A stretch of 64,000 nt of DNA from JBDFMH01 sp047238125 (lineage in GTDB: Bacteria; Pseudomonadota; Alphaproteobacteria; Sphingomonadales; Sphingomonadaceae), in assembly GCF_047238125.1 (NCBI RefSeq), contig NZ_JBDFMH010000001.1, positions 558,001 to 622,000 of the forward strand. The letters run 5' to 3'. A program made the position numbers and the translations under genes. Positions 9,295 to 18,492 of the stretch are shown here, one piece after another. Position 1 is the first letter of the stretch. Each line of letters begins with the position of its first letter. The notes beneath the pieces were generated by a model. That model saw only the letters and a program-made list of their open reading frames with translations, did not search any database and was not told where the DNA came from.

Positions 9295-9753
9295 ATGGCA
9301 CGCAATCAGGCACGGCCGCTATCGCCGCATCTGACGATCTGGAAATGGGGCCCGCACATGGCGGTCTCGATCTTCCACCGGGCCACCGGGTCCGCGCTGG
9401 CGATCGCAGGCGGCGTCCTGTTCACCTGGTGGCTGGTGGCCGCGGCGATGGGCAAGCAGGCCTATGCCAGGTTCATCGATTGCGTGACTTATGACGCGCC
9501 GGCCGCCGCGCCCGGCGCGCCGGTCGATGCTGCCGCCCATGGCGGGCTGACCTGGTTCTGGCTCGTGGTGCTGATCGGGCTCAGCTGGGCGTTCTTCCAG
9601 CACATGGCTTCGGGCGTGCGGCATTTCGTGCTGGATACCGGCGCAGGTTACGAGCTGCGGACCAACAAGACGGGATCGGTCGCCGTCTTCGCTTTCTCGA
9701 TCATCGCGACGATCCTGCTGTGGGCAGGCATCCTTGGCGGAGTGTTCCACTGA
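9295..9753 (+). CDS. sdhC: Succinate dehydrogenase cytochrome b556 subunit
   Basis: Inner-membrane anchor of complex II that helps bind haem b and ubiquinone; 152 aa. The N-terminus RPLSPHLTIWKW and the SIFHRATGSAL motif are signatures of SdhC. Three hydrophobic segments are visible, and GVRHFVLDTG carries the haem-ligand His region. A GGGAG ribosome site precedes the ATG. The stop overlaps the sdhD start (TGATG). Confidence 0.96.
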   Translation: MARNQARPLSPHLTIWKWGPHMAVSIFHRATGSALAIAGGVLFTWWLVAAAMGKQAYARFIDCVTYDAPAAAPGAPVDAAAHGGLTWFWLVVLIGLSWAFFQHMASGVRHFVLDTGAGYELRTNKTGSVAVFAFSIIATILLWAGILGGVFH

Positions 9754-10142
9754 TGGGTACGGGAACCGGCATCGGCCGCGTCCGCGGGCTGGGCTCCGCG
9801 CGGCACGGATCCAAGCACTGGCTGCAGCAGCGAATGACGGCGGTCGGCAACCTGCTGCTCGTGCTATGGTTCGTGGTGTCGCTGGTGCGTCTGCCGAGCC
9901 TGGATCACGACGCGGTCGTCACCTGGCTGTCGAGCCCGCTGGCGGCAGTGCCGTTGATCCTCCTCACGGTCTCGGTGTTCTGGCACCTGAAGATCGGGCT
10001 GCAGGTCTTCATCGAGGATTATGTGCATGACGAGGGGCTGAAATTCGCCGCCGTCATCGCACTCAATTTCTATGCGGTGGGCAGCGCCGCGCTCGCGATC
10101 TTCTCGATCGCGAAGATTGCCTTCGCGGGAGTTCAGGGCTGA
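9753..10142 (+). CDS. sdhD: Succinate dehydrogenase hydrophobic membrane anchor subunit
   Basis: Second membrane anchor of complex II, 129 aa, with three hydrophobic segments. The opening GLGSARHGSKHWLQQRMTAV is typical of alphaproteobacterial SdhD, and HLKIGLQVFIEDYVHDE follows the second helix. The start at 9753 is taken from the one-base overlap with the sdhC stop; an in-frame codon at 9720 would lie inside sdhC. It also overlaps sdhA by one base (TGATG). Confidence 0.95.
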   Translation: MGTGTGIGRVRGLGSARHGSKHWLQQRMTAVGNLLLVLWFVVSLVRLPSLDHDAVVTWLSSPLAAVPLILLTVSVFWHLKIGLQVFIEDYVHDEGLKFAAVIALNFYAVGSAALAIFSIAKIAFAGVQG

Positions 10143-11941
10143 TGGCCGAGGCCTACAAGATCATCGACCATGTCTATGACGCGGTCATCGTGGGGGCCGG
10201 CGGATCGGGCCTGCGCGCCACGATGGGCTGTTCGGAAGCGGGGCTGAAAACCGCCTGCATAACCAAGGTGTTCCCCACCCGCAGCCATACCGTGGCAGCG
10301 CAGGGCGGGATCGCCGCGTCGCTGGGCAATATGGGTCCGGATCACTGGACCTGGCACATGTACGATACCGTCAAGGGATCGGACTGGCTGGGCGATCAGG
10401 ACGCGATCGAATATCTGTGCCGCGAGGCGCCGGCCGCCGTGTACGAGCTGGAGCATGCCGGCGTGCCGTTCAGCCGCACGACCGAGGGCAAGATCTACCA
10501 GCGCCCGTTCGGCGGCATGATGCAGAATATGGGCGCCGGCCCGCCCGCGCAGCGCACCTGCGCTGCCGCCGACCGTACCGGCCACGCCATGCTGCATGCG
10601 CTGTACCAGCAAAGCCTGAAGTATGACGCGGACTTCTTCATCGAATATTTCGCGCTCGACCTGATCATGGGCCAGGATGGCGCCTGCAAGGGCGTGATCG
10701 CGATGTGCATGGAGGATGGCTCGATCCATCGCTTCCGCGCGCATGCCACGGTGTTGGCGACGGGCGGCTATGGCCGCTGCTATTTTTCGGCGACGTCGGC
10801 GCATACCTGCACCGGCGATGGCGGTGGCATGGTGCTGCGCGCCGGCCTGCCGATGCAGGATATGGAATTCGTGCAGTTCCACCCCACCGGCATCTACGGC
10901 GCAGGTGTGCTGATCACTGAAGGCGCGCGCGGCGAGGGGGGGTATCTCACCAACTCCGAAGGCGAGCGCTTCATGGAGCGCTATGCGCCGTCGGCCAAGG
11001 ACCTTGCCTCGCGCGACGTGGTGTCGCGCTCGATGGCGGCCGAGATCCGCGAGGGCCGTGGGGTCGGCGCGCACAAGGATCATATTTACCTGCACCTCGA
11101 TCATATCGACCCGAAGGTGCTGGCAGAGCGGCTGCCCGGCATCACCGAGACCGGCAAGATCTTCGCCGGCGTCGATCTGACGCGCCAGCCGCTGCCGGTG
11201 ACGCCGACCGTCCATTACAATATGGGTGGCGTGCCCACGAACTATCACGGCGAAGTGGTGACGCTGAAGGACGGCGAGCCCGACAGCGTGGTGCCCGGCC
11301 TGTTCGCGGTGGGTGAGGCGGCGTGCGTGTCGGTCCACGGCGCAAACCGGCTCGGATCCAACTCGCTGATCGACCTGGTGGTGTTCGGCCGCGCGACCGG
11401 GCACCGCATCGCTGACCTTCTGAAGCCCAACGGCAAGCATGGTGCGGTCGACAGCTCGGCCGACGACAAGGCGCTGAGCCGGCTCGACCGGTTCCGCAAC
11501 GCCAGCGGCGGCACGCCGACCGCGACCTTGCGCAACGAGATGCAGCGCGCAATGCAGGCGCATGCGGCGGTCTTCCGCGACAATGCGCTGCTGGCCGAGG
11601 GCAAGACGAAGATCGATGCGATCGCCGCGGGCCTCGGCGACATCGGCATCACAGACCGCTCGCTGATCTGGAACACTGATCTTATCGAGACGCTGGAGCT
11701 CGATAACATGCTGCCGCAGGCGGTGGTGACCATGCATTCGGCCGCGAACCGCAAGGAAAGCCGCGGCGCGCACATGCAGGAGGATTATCCCGAGCGGAAC
11801 GACGCGGAATGGATGAAGCACACGATCGCCTGGTTCGATCCGGCGGCGGCGGATACGGTGCGGATCGATTACAGGCCGGTCCACGAATATACGCTCACCG
11901 ACGAGATCGAGTACATCAAGCCGAAGGCACGAGTTTACTGA
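10142..11941 (+). CDS. sdhA: Succinate dehydrogenase flavoprotein subunit
   Basis: Catalytic FAD subunit of complex II, oxidising succinate to fumarate; 599 aa, the usual length. The FAD dinucleotide motif VIVGAGGSGLRA, the covalent-FAD His in PTRSHTVAAQGGI (His49), and the substrate-site motifs FVQFHPTGIYG and HGANRLGSNSLIDLVVFGR are all present. It is the last recognisable sdh gene here: the iron-sulfur subunit sdhB, commonly the next gene, is not found anywhere in the window. Confidence 0.97.
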   Translation: MAEAYKIIDHVYDAVIVGAGGSGLRATMGCSEAGLKTACITKVFPTRSHTVAAQGGIAASLGNMGPDHWTWHMYDTVKGSDWLGDQDAIEYLCREAPAAVYELEHAGVPFSRTTEGKIYQRPFGGMMQNMGAGPPAQRTCAAADRTGHAMLHALYQQSLKYDADFFIEYFALDLIMGQDGACKGVIAMCMEDGSIHRFRAHATVLATGGYGRCYFSATSAHTCTGDGGGMVLRAGLPMQDMEFVQFHPTGIYGAGVLITEGARGEGGYLTNSEGERFMERYAPSAKDLASRDVVSRSMAAEIREGRGVGAHKDHIYLHLDHIDPKVLAERLPGITETGKIFAGVDLTRQPLPVTPTVHYNMGGVPTNYHGEVVTLKDGEPDSVVPGLFAVGEAACVSVHGANRLGSNSLIDLVVFGRATGHRIADLLKPNGKHGAVDSSADDKALSRLDRFRNASGGTPTATLRNEMQRAMQAHAAVFRDNALLAEGKTKIDAIAAGLGDIGITDRSLIWNTDLIETLELDNMLPQAVVTMHSAANRKESRGAHMQEDYPERNDAEWMKHTIAWFDPAAADTVRIDYRPVHEYTLTDEIEYIKPKARVY

Positions 11942-12077
11942 CCATAAAGTTGCAGACTGGCGTGCGTCGCGCATGTCTCGAAACGGGACTTTATGCGGCA
12001 GGCGCGAACGAATGTGGCGTTGTCGAACTGCGGGAGCAGGGATAGCGTCAACGACGAGACATCTGGGGAAGTGAATC

Positions 12078-12935
12078 ATGAGAAAGTTGCTTTTGACTGC
12101 CGTTGCGGCTCTCGCGCTCGCCGGTCCCGCCACCGCAGCGACGATCTATGGCGTGGACGAGCAGAACCGCCTGATCTCGTTCGACAGCAGCGCGCCGGGC
12201 GCGACGCTGAGCCAGGTCCAGCTTTCGGGCGGCAATGCCACGAACTTGCTGGCGTTGGACTTCCGGCCGCTAACCGGCCAGCTCTACGGTCTTGGCGATG
12301 ACAACGTTATCTATACCGTCAACCGCGCCACCGGACAGCTGACCGCGGCGAGCGGCACGCTGGCGCTGACAGGCAGCAACTTCGCGTTCGACTTCAACCC
12401 GTCGATCGATCGCCTGCGGATCGTCAGCAATCTCGACAACAACTATGTCTTCAACCCGAACGACGGATCGCTGACCAACGCCGTCGCGGTGGCCTATGGC
12501 GCCAGCGATCCGAACTTCGGCCGCAACGCTGTGATCACCGCCGCTGCTTACACGCCGTCGGCGCTGACCAACAATCCGGCGACGAGCTCGCTGTTCGTGA
12601 TCGACGCCAACCTCGACATCCTGGCCCGCCAGGCGAACAGCGCCGGCACGCTGACCACGGTCGGCGCGCTGGGTGTGAACTTCGGTGCGCGTGATAGCTT
12701 CGACATCGACGGTGCCGGCATTGGCTATGCGCAGGACGGTGCGAACTTCTACACCGTGAACCTGGCGACCGGCGCGCTGTCGCTCGCCGGCACCACCGAT
12801 CGTGTGCTCTATGGCATCTCGGCGGCGACTGCCGTTCCCGAGCCCGCCGCCTGGGCGCTGATGATCGGTGGCTTTGGCCTGGTCGGTGGCACGATGCGCC
12901 GCCGCACGCGCCGCGAGACGCTCGCGACCGCCTGA
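12078..12935 (+). CDS. DUF4394 exported protein with PEP-CTERM sorting signal
   Basis: A 285-aa exported protein. It has a signal peptide (residues 1-20, ending AGPATA), a DUF4394-type beta-propeller-like body with repeats such as LIYGV/LYGLGDDNVIYTVNRATGQ, and a C-terminal PEP-CTERM tail: VPEPAAWALMIGGFG, a hydrophobic helix and a basic MRRRTRR end. PEP-CTERM tails are read by exosortase, which links the protein to the outer envelope or exopolysaccharide. The PEPxxWA variant is common in sphingomonads. A GGGGAAG ribosome site precedes the ATG. It lies 136 bases after sdhA, where sdhB might be expected. Confidence 0.9.
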   Translation: MRKLLLTAVAALALAGPATAATIYGVDEQNRLISFDSSAPGATLSQVQLSGGNATNLLALDFRPLTGQLYGLGDDNVIYTVNRATGQLTAASGTLALTGSNFAFDFNPSIDRLRIVSNLDNNYVFNPNDGSLTNAVAVAYGASDPNFGRNAVITAAAYTPSALTNNPATSSLFVIDANLDILARQANSAGTLTTVGALGVNFGARDSFDIDGAGIGYAQDGANFYTVNLATGALSLAGTTDRVLYGISAATAVPEPAAWALMIGGFGLVGGTMRRRTRRETLATA

Positions 12936-12953
12936 TTTATTCTCAAGTGACCG

Positions 12954-12992
12954 AAAGGGTCGTCGGCCATGTGCCGGCGGCCCTTTCCTTTT
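12954..12992 (+). terminator. Rho-independent terminator after the DUF4394 gene
   Basis: A 14-bp stem (12954-12967 with 12973-12986, two G-U pairs, CATGT loop) followed by CCTTTT. It lies 19 bases after the stop codon. Confidence 0.85.
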
Positions 12993-13028
12993 AGAATTGG
13001 CGGATCGGTTCGACTCGGCCGGCCGGAA

Positions 13029-13949
13029 TCAGCGGCTATCGGCCTGATCCGGAAACTGACCGGGCCGCGGTGCCGCAACCTCGATCACACCGTCGGCCAC
13101 TTTCGCCAGCACCGGCGTCCTTGCCAGCACTTCGCCATCGATCGAGATGGGCAATGGCGGATCGGTCGCGACGCGCAGCGCACGGCCGTGGAACTCACGC
13201 GTCGTCGCATGCCGAGAATCGAGCCGCAATGTGCTCGCGATCCAACTCCAGACCAGGTTGTGCCGGCCACGGCCGAGTACCGCTTGGACCACGATCTCGC
13301 CCGAATCCACAGCGGCATCGTCCACCAGCAGCGTACCGCCATGATAGGGCCCGTTCGAGATCCGCACTTCGAGCGCGTCGATCGTGACCGCGTCCTGGCC
13401 TTCGCCAACCGTGAGCTTGAATGGTTTGAAGCGTGCCAGCTGCAACGCGGCCCACGACAGATAGCCGGGTCGCCCGAACCACTTCTTCAATCCATGCGGA
13501 ACGGTTTCCGCAATCAGCGGCGAGATTCCGATCGCGGCGCAATTGGCGTAATAGTCGCCATCGATCATGCCGAGATCGATCCGGCGGCGCTGGCCGTTCG
13601 CAATGACGTCGACCGCGCTATCGAGATCGATCGGAATGCCGAGCGTGCGCGCGAAGCTGTTGGCGGTGCCCAGCGGCAGCAGCGCGAACACGATATCCTT
13701 GCCCACCACATCGTCGACCGTGCCGGATAAAGACCCGTCACCGCCGCCGACGATGATCATCTTGGCACCGGCCGCGATCGCCTGCCGTACCGTATCCGTC
13801 ATCCGGCTGGGATCGCGGACCGCAAACGCCGGATCGACCTTCACCCCCGCGGCCTTCAGCTTCTTGCAGGCGGCGCGGAACGTCGCGCGGCCCTTTCGGG
13901 ATTTGGCGTTGACGATCAACGCGGCGGTGCGGGGGAGCGGGCGGTTCAT
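13029..13949 (-). CDS. Diacylglycerol/sphingosine kinase-family lipid kinase
   Basis: A 306-aa lipid kinase of the DAGK catalytic family (YegS/DgkB-like). It phosphorylates a lipid hydroxyl with ATP at the inner membrane face; the actual lipid is unknown. The nucleotide motif GGGDGSLSG and the PLGTANSFAR motif are intact, and the second domain has ISPLIAETVPHGLKKWFGRPGY. The opening TAALIVNAKSRKGR is typical. It is convergent with the DUF4394 gene. Confidence 0.92.
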   Translation of the reverse strand: MNRPLPRTAALIVNAKSRKGRATFRAACKKLKAAGVKVDPAFAVRDPSRMTDTVRQAIAAGAKMIIVGGGDGSLSGTVDDVVGKDIVFALLPLGTANSFARTLGIPIDLDSAVDVIANGQRRRIDLGMIDGDYYANCAAIGISPLIAETVPHGLKKWFGRPGYLSWAALQLARFKPFKLTVGEGQDAVTIDALEVRISNGPYHGGTLLVDDAAVDSGEIVVQAVLGRGRHNLVWSWIASTLRLDSRHATTREFHGRALRVATDPPLPISIDGEVLARTPVLAKVADGVIEVAAPRPGQFPDQADSR

Positions 13950-14034
13950 GACGGGGGCATAACGCTGCGCCCGGCAAACGGGTGCACGTCGGCGTGCGCT
14001 TTCCTGCTGCGGCCGCCCGGTCTAGAAGCCGGGG

Positions 14035-15027
14035 ATGAGCCACGCCCGATATCCCGCGCTTCGCCTGCGCCGTACCCGCATCGCTCCGTGGAGCCGCGCG
14101 ATGGTAGCCGAGACGATGGTGACACCCGCCAACCTGATCTGGCCGTTGTTCGTGACGTCGGGCAAGGGCGTAGAGGAACCGATTGCCGCGTTGCCCGGCG
14201 TATCGCGCTGGTCTGTGGACGGGATCGCGGCGCGTGCGCGCGAGGCGCGTGATTTGGGCATTCCTTGCCTGGCACTGTTCCCGAACACGCCGCCCGAATT
14301 GCGGACCGAAGATGGCCGAGAGGCGCTGAACCCCGACAATTTGATGTGTCGCGCGATCCGCGCCGCCAAGGATGCCGCCCCCGAAGTCGGTATCCTCACC
14401 GATGTCGCGCTCGATCCCTACACCGCGCATGGCCATGACGGGCTGACCGATGCCGCGGGCTATGTGCTGAACGACGAGACGAGCGCGGTGCTGGTCGATC
14501 AGGCTCTGGTGCAGGCTGCGGCCGGGGCGGACATCGTCGCGCCATCCGACATGATGGACGGCCGGATCGGGGCGATCCGGTCCGCCCTGGAAGACGGCGG
14601 CCATCGCAACGTGCAGATCATGGCCTACGCCGCCAAATATGCGTCCGCCTTCTATGGCCCGTTCCGCGATGCTGTCGGATCACGCGGGCTGCTGAAGGGG
14701 GACAAGCGCGGCTACCAGATGGATCCGGCCAATGCCGAGGAAGCGCTGCGCGAGGTGGCGATGGATCTGGCCGAGGGCGCCGATACGGTGATGGTGAAGC
14801 CCGGGCTGCCCTATCTTGATATCGTGCGGCGCGTGAAGGAACGGTTCGAGGTGCCGGTGTTCGCCTACCAGGTATCCGGCGAATATGCGATGATCGAGGC
14901 GGCGGCGGCAGCCGGCGCGGGCGATCGCGATGCGCTGGTGCTGGAGACGCTGACCGCGTTTCGGCGCGCCGGCTGCGCCGGCGTGCTGACCTACCACGCT
15001 GCCCACGCCGCGCGCCTGCTGGGCTGA
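14035..15027 (+). CDS. hemB: Porphobilinogen synthase (delta-aminolevulinate dehydratase)
   Basis: Condenses two 5-aminolevulinate molecules to porphobilinogen in tetrapyrrole synthesis; 330 aa. The two active-site lysines are visible: Lys201 in AYAAKYASAFYGPF and Lys255 in MVKPGLPYLD. The metal loop reads DVALDPYTAHGHDG without the cysteines of zinc-dependent enzymes, matching the Mg-dependent alphaproteobacterial type. It is followed after three bases by the next gene, so both are probably cotranscribed. Confidence 0.97.
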   Translation: MSHARYPALRLRRTRIAPWSRAMVAETMVTPANLIWPLFVTSGKGVEEPIAALPGVSRWSVDGIAARAREARDLGIPCLALFPNTPPELRTEDGREALNPDNLMCRAIRAAKDAAPEVGILTDVALDPYTAHGHDGLTDAAGYVLNDETSAVLVDQALVQAAAGADIVAPSDMMDGRIGAIRSALEDGGHRNVQIMAYAAKYASAFYGPFRDAVGSRGLLKGDKRGYQMDPANAEEALREVAMDLAEGADTVMVKPGLPYLDIVRRVKERFEVPVFAYQVSGEYAMIEAAAAAGAGDRDALVLETLTAFRRAGCAGVLTYHAAHAARLLG

Positions 15028-15030
15028 TCG

Positions 15031-17256
15031 ATGAGCGAGGCGCCGGTTGCGGCGGAGACCGATCGGCGCGCGCGCGCGCTGTTCATCGCCACCATCCTGT
15101 CAGGGTCCTTCCTGCTGTTCCTGATGCAGCCGCTGGTGGCGCGCATGGCGTTGCCGCGGGTCGGTGGCGCGCCGGCGGTGTGGAACAGCGCCATGCTGGT
15201 CTACCAGGCGCTGCTGCTGGCGGGGTATGGCTATGCGCATGTCGTCGGCCGGCTCACGCCTCGGCTGCAGGCCGGCGTCCACATCGCGCTACTGGCGGTA
15301 GCGGCGCTGTGGCTGCCGATCGCGCTACCGGCAATGACGATGCCCGCCACCGCCCGGCCCGAACTCTGGGTGCCATGGCTGTTGCTGACGACGATCGGGC
15401 CGCTCTTCCTGGCGGTTTCCGCACAAGCGCCGCTGATGCAGCGCTGGTTCGCGCTCGGTTGGCCGCAGGCGAATCCCTATGCGCTCTACGCCGCGTCCAA
15501 CCTGGGCAGCTTCGCCGGCTTGATCGCCTATCCGTTGCTGCTCGAGCCAACGCTGGCGCTGGCTGCGCAGAGCCGGGTCTGGGCGATCCTCTACGCGGTT
15601 CTGCTGCTGCTCGTCATCCTGTGCGCACGCACGCTGCCGCAGGTGGCGCCGGCAGAGGCGCATCACGAAGCCACCCCCGCGCCGACCGTGCGCCAATGGC
15701 TGCGCTGGATCGCGCTGGCCGCGGTGCCGTCGGGCCTGATGCTGTCGACCACGACCCACCTGACGACGGATATCGTGGCGATGCCGCTGGTGTGGGTCAC
15801 GCCGCTCGGGCTCTATCTGCTCAGTTTCACGATCGCCTTCTCGAACCGGCAGCGGCCGGCGCGGATCATCGCCTGGGCCTTTCCGATCGCGGTGATCGTG
15901 GCGGCTGCGATGGCGTTCAGATCGACCACCAACAGCCCGTTCGCGGCTGCTGCCCTGGGGTTGGCAGTGCTGCTGATTATCTCGGTGACGCTACACAACG
16001 AACTGTATCGCCGACGGCCGGATGCGGCGCACCTGACCGCATTCTACCTGGCGATGGCGATCGGCGGGGTGCTTGGCGGGGTGTTCTGCGCGATCCTGGC
16101 ACCGGTGCTGTTCGACTGGGCTTATGAACATCCTCTGCTGCTGGTGGCTGCCGCGGCGATCGCGCGCTGTCGGCCGGTTGTGCCGCTGCTCGACCGGTTC
16201 TGGCGCGATCCGCGCTCGGCGCGTATCGGCCTGATCACGATCGTGGCTGCCGTGCTGCTGTTCTGGCTGGTGTCGACGGGGCTGGTGATCGTGGTCCCGG
16301 ATTGGGCCCGCCAGGCGGCGGTGGCGATGCTGTGCGTGCTGGCGCTGCTTTCGGTCGGCCGGCGGATGCTGTTCACGTTGTGCGTCGCGGCGGCGGCCCT
16401 AGCCAATGGGGGTACCGACGGCATCCGCATCTCGACCGAACTCGACGCGCGCACCCGCAGCTATTTCGGGATCTACACGGTCATCGATCGCCCGCGAACG
16501 CGCGAACTGGTGCATGGCACCACGCTGCACGGCGTGCAAAGCCGCGTGCCCGGCCAGGAATATCGGCCAGCCAGCTATTACGCGCCGGGATCGGGCGTGG
16601 GCATGGCGATGACGGATGCGCCGCGACTGTTTGGCCCGCATGCTCGGATCGGCGTGGTCGGGCTGGGGGCGGGCACGCTCGCCTGCTATAGCCGGCCGGG
16701 CCAGGAATGGCGCTTCTACGAGATCGATCCCGCGGTCGTCCGCATCGCTAGCGATCCGGGCAAGTTCACCTATCTCCAGCATTGCCTGCCGCGCCCGGAC
16801 ATCCGGATCGGCGATGCTCGGCTGACACTTGCCGAACAGGGCCATGCGCCGCACGACCTGCTGGTGATCGACGCCTTCTCGTCGGATGCGGTGCCGATGC
16901 ATCTGCTGACGACCGAGGCGTTCGCCGTTTATGGCGCGACGCTTTCGCCCGATGGGCTGCTGCTGGTCCATATCTCCAACCGTTTCCTCGATCTGGAACC
17001 GGTGCTGGCCGCCGCCGCGCGTGCCGGGCGCTGGCGGGCGGCGCTGCGCGATCATGAGCCGGATGCGGCCGAAGCTGCGGCGGGGGCCACGCGATCGGTG
17101 TGGGTCGCCTTCTCGCAGAGTGCGATGACGATGGACCAGCTGACGACTCGCGGCGGCACCCGCGTCGGTGATTGGCAGAGCCTGGACCAGCGCCCCGGTT
17201 TCGTGGCGTGGACCGACGATTATGGCAGTATCCTGCCGCTGCTCCGACGACGCTGA
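15031..17256 (+). CDS. Fused membrane (MFS-like) / spermidine synthase-like protein
   Basis: A 741-aa inner-membrane protein. The first ~450 residues have about ten or more hydrophobic segments (starting ILSGSFLLFLMQPLVARMALP). The C-terminal ~270 residues form a soluble Rossmann-like domain similar to spermidine synthase: VGLGAGTLACYSRPGQ, FYEIDPAVVRIA, IGDARLTLAEQ, LLVIDAFSSDAVPMHLLT. True polyamine synthesis is doubtful; fused proteins of this type are common and functionally unassigned. It starts three bases after hemB. Confidence 0.88.
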   Translation: MSEAPVAAETDRRARALFIATILSGSFLLFLMQPLVARMALPRVGGAPAVWNSAMLVYQALLLAGYGYAHVVGRLTPRLQAGVHIALLAVAALWLPIALPAMTMPATARPELWVPWLLLTTIGPLFLAVSAQAPLMQRWFALGWPQANPYALYAASNLGSFAGLIAYPLLLEPTLALAAQSRVWAILYAVLLLLVILCARTLPQVAPAEAHHEATPAPTVRQWLRWIALAAVPSGLMLSTTTHLTTDIVAMPLVWVTPLGLYLLSFTIAFSNRQRPARIIAWAFPIAVIVAAAMAFRSTTNSPFAAAALGLAVLLIISVTLHNELYRRRPDAAHLTAFYLAMAIGGVLGGVFCAILAPVLFDWAYEHPLLLVAAAAIARCRPVVPLLDRFWRDPRSARIGLITIVAAVLLFWLVSTGLVIVVPDWARQAAVAMLCVLALLSVGRRMLFTLCVAAAALANGGTDGIRISTELDARTRSYFGIYTVIDRPRTRELVHGTTLHGVQSRVPGQEYRPASYYAPGSGVGMAMTDAPRLFGPHARIGVVGLGAGTLACYSRPGQEWRFYEIDPAVVRIASDPGKFTYLQHCLPRPDIRIGDARLTLAEQGHAPHDLLVIDAFSSDAVPMHLLTTEAFAVYGATLSPDGLLLVHISNRFLDLEPVLAAAARAGRWRAALRDHEPDAAEAAAGATRSVWVAFSQSAMTMDQLTTRGGTRVGDWQSLDQRPGFVAWTDDYGSILPLLRRR

Positions 17257-17265
17257 GAAAAGGGG

Positions 17266-17859
17266 ATGACGACGATCATCGAGACCGCGCGGCTGCGGTT
17301 GCGCACCTGGCGCGATGGCGATGCCGATCTGTTCGAGCGGCTGACCAATACCCGGGCGGTGATGGCGCATCTCGGCGGCGTGCAGCCACCCGGCTATTTC
17401 GCGCTCGCTGTCGAGCGCATGGTCGCGCTGCAGGCGGAGCGCGGCCATTGCTTTTGGGCGGTGGAGCGAAAGGTCGATGGCGCGCTGCTCGGCTTCTGCG
17501 GCATCAAGATCTCCAGCAGCGCCGGCCCCGATGCGGACGCAATGCCCGAGATCGGGTGGCGGCTACGGGAAGATACCTGGGGGCAGGGCTATGCACGTGA
17601 AGCCGCGATCGCGTCGCTTGATCATGGTTTCGGCGCGCTCGGGTTCGGTCGCGTGATCGCCTTCACGCTGCCCGGCAATACCGCGTCATGGGGTCTGATG
17701 CTGCGGCTGGGCATGACACGGCTGCCCGATTTCATCGAGCCGCGGTTCGGCCCCGAGCTGAACCCGACCGTCTATTTCGAGATTCGCCGCGAAACCTGGC
17801 TTGGCGGCGCTCGTGACCGGGCGGTTCAGCCTGCGAGCATCGCCGACAGTTCGGCATAG
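17266..17859 (+). CDS. GNAT N-acetyltransferase (RimJ/RimL type)
   Basis: A 197-aa acetyl-CoA-dependent acetyltransferase. TARLRLRTWRDGDADLF at the N-terminus and GWRLREDTWGQGYAREA (the acetyl-CoA-binding Q/RxxGxG/A region) are typical of the RimJ/RimL group, as is TLPGNTASWGLMLRLGM. The acceptor is unknown. It starts nine bases after the preceding gene, and its 3' end overlaps the convergent lipoprotein gene by 34 bases. Confidence 0.9.
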   Translation: MTTIIETARLRLRTWRDGDADLFERLTNTRAVMAHLGGVQPPGYFALAVERMVALQAERGHCFWAVERKVDGALLGFCGIKISSSAGPDADAMPEIGWRLREDTWGQGYAREAAIASLDHGFGALGFGRVIAFTLPGNTASWGLMLRLGMTRLPDFIEPRFGPELNPTVYFEIRRETWLGGARDRAVQPASIADSSA

Positions 17860-18332
17860 CGCGTCGCCTGGGCTTCGCTCGCGGCCTGCGTGCGCGCCCA
17901 CAGCGCATCGAGCGTGCTCGTGTCGACCGAAGTGTCCGCCTGGGCCCGTGCGAGCCGCAGGCCATCGAGCTGGCTGAGTGCCGCGATCATGGGTGCGCGT
18001 GCGGCATCGAGCGCCGACAAGGCTTGCTGTCCCGCCACCCACGCATCGGATCCGCTGGCGACGCCCTGTGCTCGCGCGATCGCAGGAGCCGCTTCCCGCT
18101 CGGCTGTTGTCCAAGCCGATTCGGCGTCCGACACCGTTTTCGCGAGCATAGCGACCTCGGCTTCCAGCGCGGGATCGGCGGCAGCGGGTGGGCCGGCCTC
18201 GGTGCGCTCCGGTGCGTCGGCCAGCGCTTCCACCGGGCGCGGCGCCAGTGATGGATAGGCGCGGGGATCGGCGGCACAGCTTGCCAAGGCGACTGCGAAT
18301 GCGAGCGGAGCGAGGTGGGAAAGGCGCTTCAT
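17826..18332 (-). CDS. Small putative lipoprotein
   Basis: A 168-aa protein opening MKRLSHLAPLAFAVALASCA, a lipoprotein signal with the lipobox ALASC. The rest is Ala-rich and helical (heptads around LDGLRLARAQADTSV). Function unknown. The start at 18332 was chosen for the lipobox; the in-frame extension to 18443 would run into the tRNA gene and lacks a signal. Confidence 0.65.
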   Translation of the reverse strand: MKRLSHLAPLAFAVALASCAADPRAYPSLAPRPVEALADAPERTEAGPPAAADPALEAEVAMLAKTVSDAESAWTTAEREAAPAIARAQGVASGSDAWVAGQQALSALDAARAPMIAALSQLDGLRLARAQADTSVDTSTLDALWARTQAASEAQATRYAELSAMLAG

Positions 18333-18415
18333 GACGCCGGGCTTTGACGGTTTCCGAATATCGACGCAACGGGCTTGCCAGCCGAGAGTCTTCCGACTAA
18401 CAGGCCCCCTCCAAC

Positions 18416-18492
18416 GCGCCCGTAGCTCAGCTGGATAGAGCATCAGACTACGAATCTGAGGGTCGGACGTTCGAATCGTTCCGGGCGCGCCA
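18416..18492 (+). tRNA. tRNA-Arg(ACG), CCA encoded
   Basis: A full cloverleaf can be drawn. Acceptor GCGCCCG (18416-18422) pairs with CGGGCGC (18482-18488), the anticodon stem TCAGA/TCTGA encloses CTACGAA (anticodon ACG), the T arm has GTTCGAATC, and CCA is at 18490-18492. It is the integration target of the mobile element on its right. Confidence 0.97.
18448..18492. other. Probable left attachment site (attL) in the tRNA-Arg 3' end
   Basis: The serine recombinase gene of the element ends inside the tRNA: its last 14 codons (from the CCA back to the anticodon loop) are the reverse complement of tRNA sequence, giving the tail WRARNDSNVRPSDS. Everything to the right has mobile-element content and everything to the left is backbone. 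No second copy of the tRNA 3' end was found by eye in the window, so attR is presumably beyond 64000. Confidence 0.6.

Noticed and set aside
10133..12133. A 666-codon minus-strand frame opposite sdhA
   Set aside because: Complete overlap with the clear sdhA gene; product is His/Arg/Ala-rich low-information sequence.
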